In this document: piece after piece, positions 61,612 through 64,000 of the stretch
How positions within the stretch are numbered: position 1 is the stretch's first letter
Layout of the letters: each line of letters begins with the position of its first letter
Source: UBA12202 sp049595035
Lineage (GTDB): Bacteria; Pseudomonadota; Alphaproteobacteria; Puniceispirillales; UBA1172
Assembly: GCA_049595035.1 (NCBI GenBank)
Contig: JBMYKD010000005.1
Span: forward strand, 1-64,000
DNA: 64,000 nucleotides
Direction: 5' to 3'
Position numbers and translations under genes: made by a program
The notes under the pieces: model-generated
Seen by the model: the letters and a program-made list of their open reading frames with translations, nothing else
Databases searched by the model: none
What the model was told of the DNA's origin: nothing

Positions 61612-62916
61612 ATGGTAAATACATTACAGTTGGGCATTGCCGGCCTAGGTACCGTCGGGGCTGAGGTTGCACGACAGATCATCGCCAATCATGACCATTT
61701 TCAGAAACAGGCAGGGCGGCCGCTGAAAGTAACCGCAGTATCAGCGCGGAATGCCAAAACAGACCGCGGGTTTCCCATGCAGGATATCCAGTTTTGTGAT
61801 AACCCGCTTGATCTGGCTAGTCTGGAAAATGTCGATGTTGTAATTGAACTGATCGGCGGTTCCGAAGGGGTTGCCCTTGATCTGGTTGAATCTGCCATCG
61901 CCCAGGGCAAGCATGTCATCACCGCTAATAAAGCCCTGTTAGCCCATCATGGCTATATGCTGGCAGAAAAGGCAGAAAAGGCCGGGGTAATGCTGGCCGC
62001 CGAAGCATCCGTGGCAGGTGGCATACCTGTGCTGAAAACATTGCGCGAAAGCCTGTCTGGTAATCGGATTAACCGGATTACGGGTATTCTGAATGGCACC
62101 TGTAATTATATTTTATCAACGATGCAGCATCAGCAACGTGATTTTGATGATGTTCTGGCTGAAGCCCAGAGGCTTGGTTACGCGGAAGCTGATCCCGGCT
62201 TTGACATTGATGGGGTTGATGCTGGCCATAAACTGGCTCTGCTTGGGGCGATCGGTTTTGGCACTGCCCCGTCTATTGATGCGGTTGATATGACAGGCGT
62301 AAGGTCAATCACCATGACGGATATGGAAAACGCCAGAAATCTGGGTTGTACCATCAGGCTTCTGGCCGAAGCGGAACAGACAGAAGATGGTCAGGTTCTC
62401 ATGCGTGTTCGGCCGGTGATATTACCGCTTGAACACCAGCTTGCCAAAATCGACGGGCCGCTTAATGCCGTCACATTTACGGGTGAGCCTATTGGCGCCG
62501 TCACAGCCATTGGCCCGGGTGCAGGCGCCGGGGCAACGGCGTCTGCTGTTTTATCGGATATCATTGATCTGGCGGTTGGACGGGTAACACCATTTTTCGG
62601 AGTGCCAGCGGATCAACTGGCCGCCGCTCCTTCACGCACCACGCCGCAAAAACAGGGCCGATTTTTTATCCGCCTGAAAGTTTATGACCGGCCGGGAGTG
62701 CTTGCCGATATCACGACTATTTTAAAAGATCATGCCATTTCCGTTGAAAGCCTGATGCAATCCGGACGTTCTAATGATGGTGAAAATGGTGACGTTCCTG
62801 TTATTCTAACCACTCATGAAACAGCCCCGCAAGCCATCGCTGCGGCATCTGAACAATTGGCGCAATTACCCGCAATTCTGGCAGAACCGGTTATTCTGGC
62901 GATAGGCCAAGATTGA
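61612..62916 (+). CDS. hom: Homoserine dehydrogenase
   Basis: A 434-residue enzyme reducing aspartate semialdehyde to homoserine for threonine and methionine. It has the dinucleotide fold GIAGLGTVGAEVARQII, NKALLAHHG with the catalytic Lys, NGTCNYILSTM, EADPGFDIDGVDAGHKLALL, and a C-terminal ACT domain (about 355-434) for feedback control. The start MVNTLQLGIAG at 61612 has AGGA upstream; ten residues earlier would overlap the GFA gene. Confidence 0.96.
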   Translation: MVNTLQLGIAGLGTVGAEVARQIIANHDHFQKQAGRPLKVTAVSARNAKTDRGFPMQDIQFCDNPLDLASLENVDVVIELIGGSEGVALDLVESAIAQGKHVITANKALLAHHGYMLAEKAEKAGVMLAAEASVAGGIPVLKTLRESLSGNRINRITGILNGTCNYILSTMQHQQRDFDDVLAEAQRLGYAEADPGFDIDGVDAGHKLALLGAIGFGTAPSIDAVDMTGVRSITMTDMENARNLGCTIRLLAEAEQTEDGQVLMRVRPVILPLEHQLAKIDGPLNAVTFTGEPIGAVTAIGPGAGAGATASAVLSDIIDLAVGRVTPFFGVPADQLAAAPSRTTPQKQGRFFIRLKVYDRPGVLADITTILKDHAISVESLMQSGRSNDGENGDVPVILTTHETAPQAIAAASEQLAQLPAILAEPVILAIGQD

Positions 62917-62922
62917 TCTGAT

Positions 62923-64000
62923 ATGACGGAAACTGCAAATCATGGCGTTTCTTCCTCGCTTTCTGCCACAGGTGCCCATTGGGTATTCTCGCATCCTCCC
63001 CAGCATATCAAGGATGGATTGATAGACGCATCAGGGATGCCGCACCCCTTGGCGCATATTCTGGCTATGCGCGGAATTACCAAAGCCGATCTGGAACAAT
63101 GGCTTGACCCGAAGATACGGGATCTGATGCCTGACCCGTCTCAATTGGCTGATATGGATATCGCGGTGGCACGTCTGGCAGATGCCGTCATTGCCGGTGA
63201 ACCTGTTGGGATTTTTGGGGATTATGATGTTGATGGTGCCAGCTCAACAGGAATTCTCTATCAGTGTTTGCAGCATCTTGGGCTGGCTGTTTCCTATCAT
63301 ATTCCGCATCGTTTCACGGAAGGCTATGGGCCTAATTTACCGGCACTGTTGGGGTTGAAGGAAAAGGGCTGTCAATTGATTGTAACCGTGGATTGCGGGG
63401 TGACCGCCCATGAACCGATTGCCGCCACGGTTGAAGCAGGGGTAGATGTCATTATCATTGATCATCATTTGCCGGGTGTTGATCTGCCGCCAGCTGTCGC
63501 GGTGGTTAACCCGAACAGGCTGGATGATAATAGCGGTCTTGGTTATATGGCGGCGGCCGGGGTTGTGTTTATGCTGATTGTTGCGCTGATACGGGAATTG
63601 CGCCAGCGTGACTGGTTTGCGGCAAATGACAAAACAGAACCGGATATGATGGCAGCAATTGATCTGGTCGGGCTGGCCACGGTTGCTGATGTTGTTCCGC
63701 TGGCTGGTTTAAATCGTGCTTTTGTTCGCACGGGACTAAAGATTATGGCTAAACGCAATCGGGCAGGTTTGCGGGTGCTGGCAGATATCGGGCGTCTTAA
63801 TGCTCCGCCAGATACGCAATCGCTAGGCTTTGTTCTGGGGCCACGGATCAATGCCGCGGGCCGCTTTGGTCAATCTGATCTTGGGGTTTCCCTGCTGACC
63901 ACAGATGATCCGCAACAGGCACTGGAATTGGCAACGATGCTGGATCAGCTGAATATCAAACGCCAGACGGTTGAACGTGAAACAACGGCCGCGGCTCTGG
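62923..64000 (+). CDS. recJ: Single-stranded-DNA exonuclease RecJ, 3' end cut off
   Basis: The first 359 codons of RecJ are visible and the gene runs off the window. DHH-family motifs are IFGDYDVDGASSTGILY (about 90-106), TVDCGVTAHE, and VIIIDHHLPGVDLPPAVAVVNPNR, then the DHHA-side NAAGRFGQSDLG. RecJ degrades single-stranded DNA 5' to 3' in recombination and mismatch repair. It starts 6 bases after hom in the same direction, the usual alphaproteobacterial hom-recJ pairing (glpX is often between). Confidence 0.95.
   Translation, partial: MTETANHGVSSSLSATGAHWVFSHPPQHIKDGLIDASGMPHPLAHILAMRGITKADLEQWLDPKIRDLMPDPSQLADMDIAVARLADAVIAGEPVGIFGDYDVDGASSTGILYQCLQHLGLAVSYHIPHRFTEGYGPNLPALLGLKEKGCQLIVTVDCGVTAHEPIAATVEAGVDVIIIDHHLPGVDLPPAVAVVNPNRLDDNSGLGYMAAAGVVFMLIVALIRELRQRDWFAANDKTEPDMMAAIDLVGLATVADVVPLAGLNRAFVRTGLKIMAKRNRAGLRVLADIGRLNAPPDTQSLGFVLGPRINAAGRFGQSDLGVSLLTTDDPQQALELATMLDQLNIKRQTVERETTAAAL

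Overview
The window is a gene-dense, roughly mid-40s %GC (my estimate) stretch of a bacterial chromosome. Gene order points firmly to Alphaproteobacteria: rpoZ-spoT-pdxJ-acpS-lepB-rnc-era-recO-parC, then proS-lolC-lolD-dnaE, rpsB-tsf-pyrH-frr-uppS-cdsA-dxr-rseP-bamA-skp-lpxD-fabZ-lpxA-lpxI-lpxB, then gltA, gltX, comEC, lexA-moeA-moaC-trpC-trpD-trpG on the other strand, and rplM-rpsI. Supporting traits are a LexA box of the GTTC-N7-GTTC type, a ProS without a large editing insert, LpxI instead of LpxH, and a HemB without zinc cysteines. A marine SAR116-like lineage is a reasonable guess from codon use and content, but this is inference. Both window edges cut a gene: a secreted small protein at the left and recJ at the right.

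Region 1 (1-11.2 kb) is accessory. It holds a CueR regulator divergent from a DUF4396 membrane protein, flanked by two near-identical 24-bp palindromes; a small membrane protein; a propionyl-CoA synthetase; an AzlCD exporter; a cupin; an iron-binding ABC component behind a Fur-like box; a CitE/malyl-CoA-lyase-type enzyme next to glycerate 2-kinase; a PCu(A)C copper chaperone; QueF; and a serine/threonine dehydratase paralogue.

Region 2 (11.3-24 kb) holds dapA-smpB, a convergent pair encoding a family-5 uracil-DNA glycosylase and a NYN-domain protein, folK, and the rpoZ to parC block for stringent response, vitamin B6, lipid carrier protein, protein secretion, RNA processing and chromosome segregation. 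Region 3 (24-28.3 kb) has bpt, ilvA and hemB on the minus strand and a 3-hydroxyisobutyryl-CoA hydrolase on the plus strand.

Region 4 (28.4-49.8 kb) is an almost continuous plus-strand run for translation, lipoprotein export, replication, isoprenoid and phospholipid synthesis and outer-membrane assembly, with many 1-14 base overlaps that imply coupled translation. Region 5 (49.8-59.8 kb) is mostly minus strand: gltA, gltX, the lexA and trp/moa cluster, with comEC on plus. Region 6 (60-64 kb) has rplM-rpsI with a clear promoter and terminator, a GFA-family protein, homoserine dehydrogenase and partial recJ.

I saw no rRNA, tRNA, CRISPR array, insertion sequence, phage gene or obvious broken gene. 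The longest gene-free stretches are 163-425, 35234-35448 and 59825-60065, all under 300 bases and described below. The best leads beyond routine annotation are the palindrome-flanked CueR/DUF4396 module with a classical 19-bp-spacer operator, a pair of mutually exclusive RNA stems just before pyrH, and two genes (azlC, hemB) whose promoters predict leaderless mRNAs.
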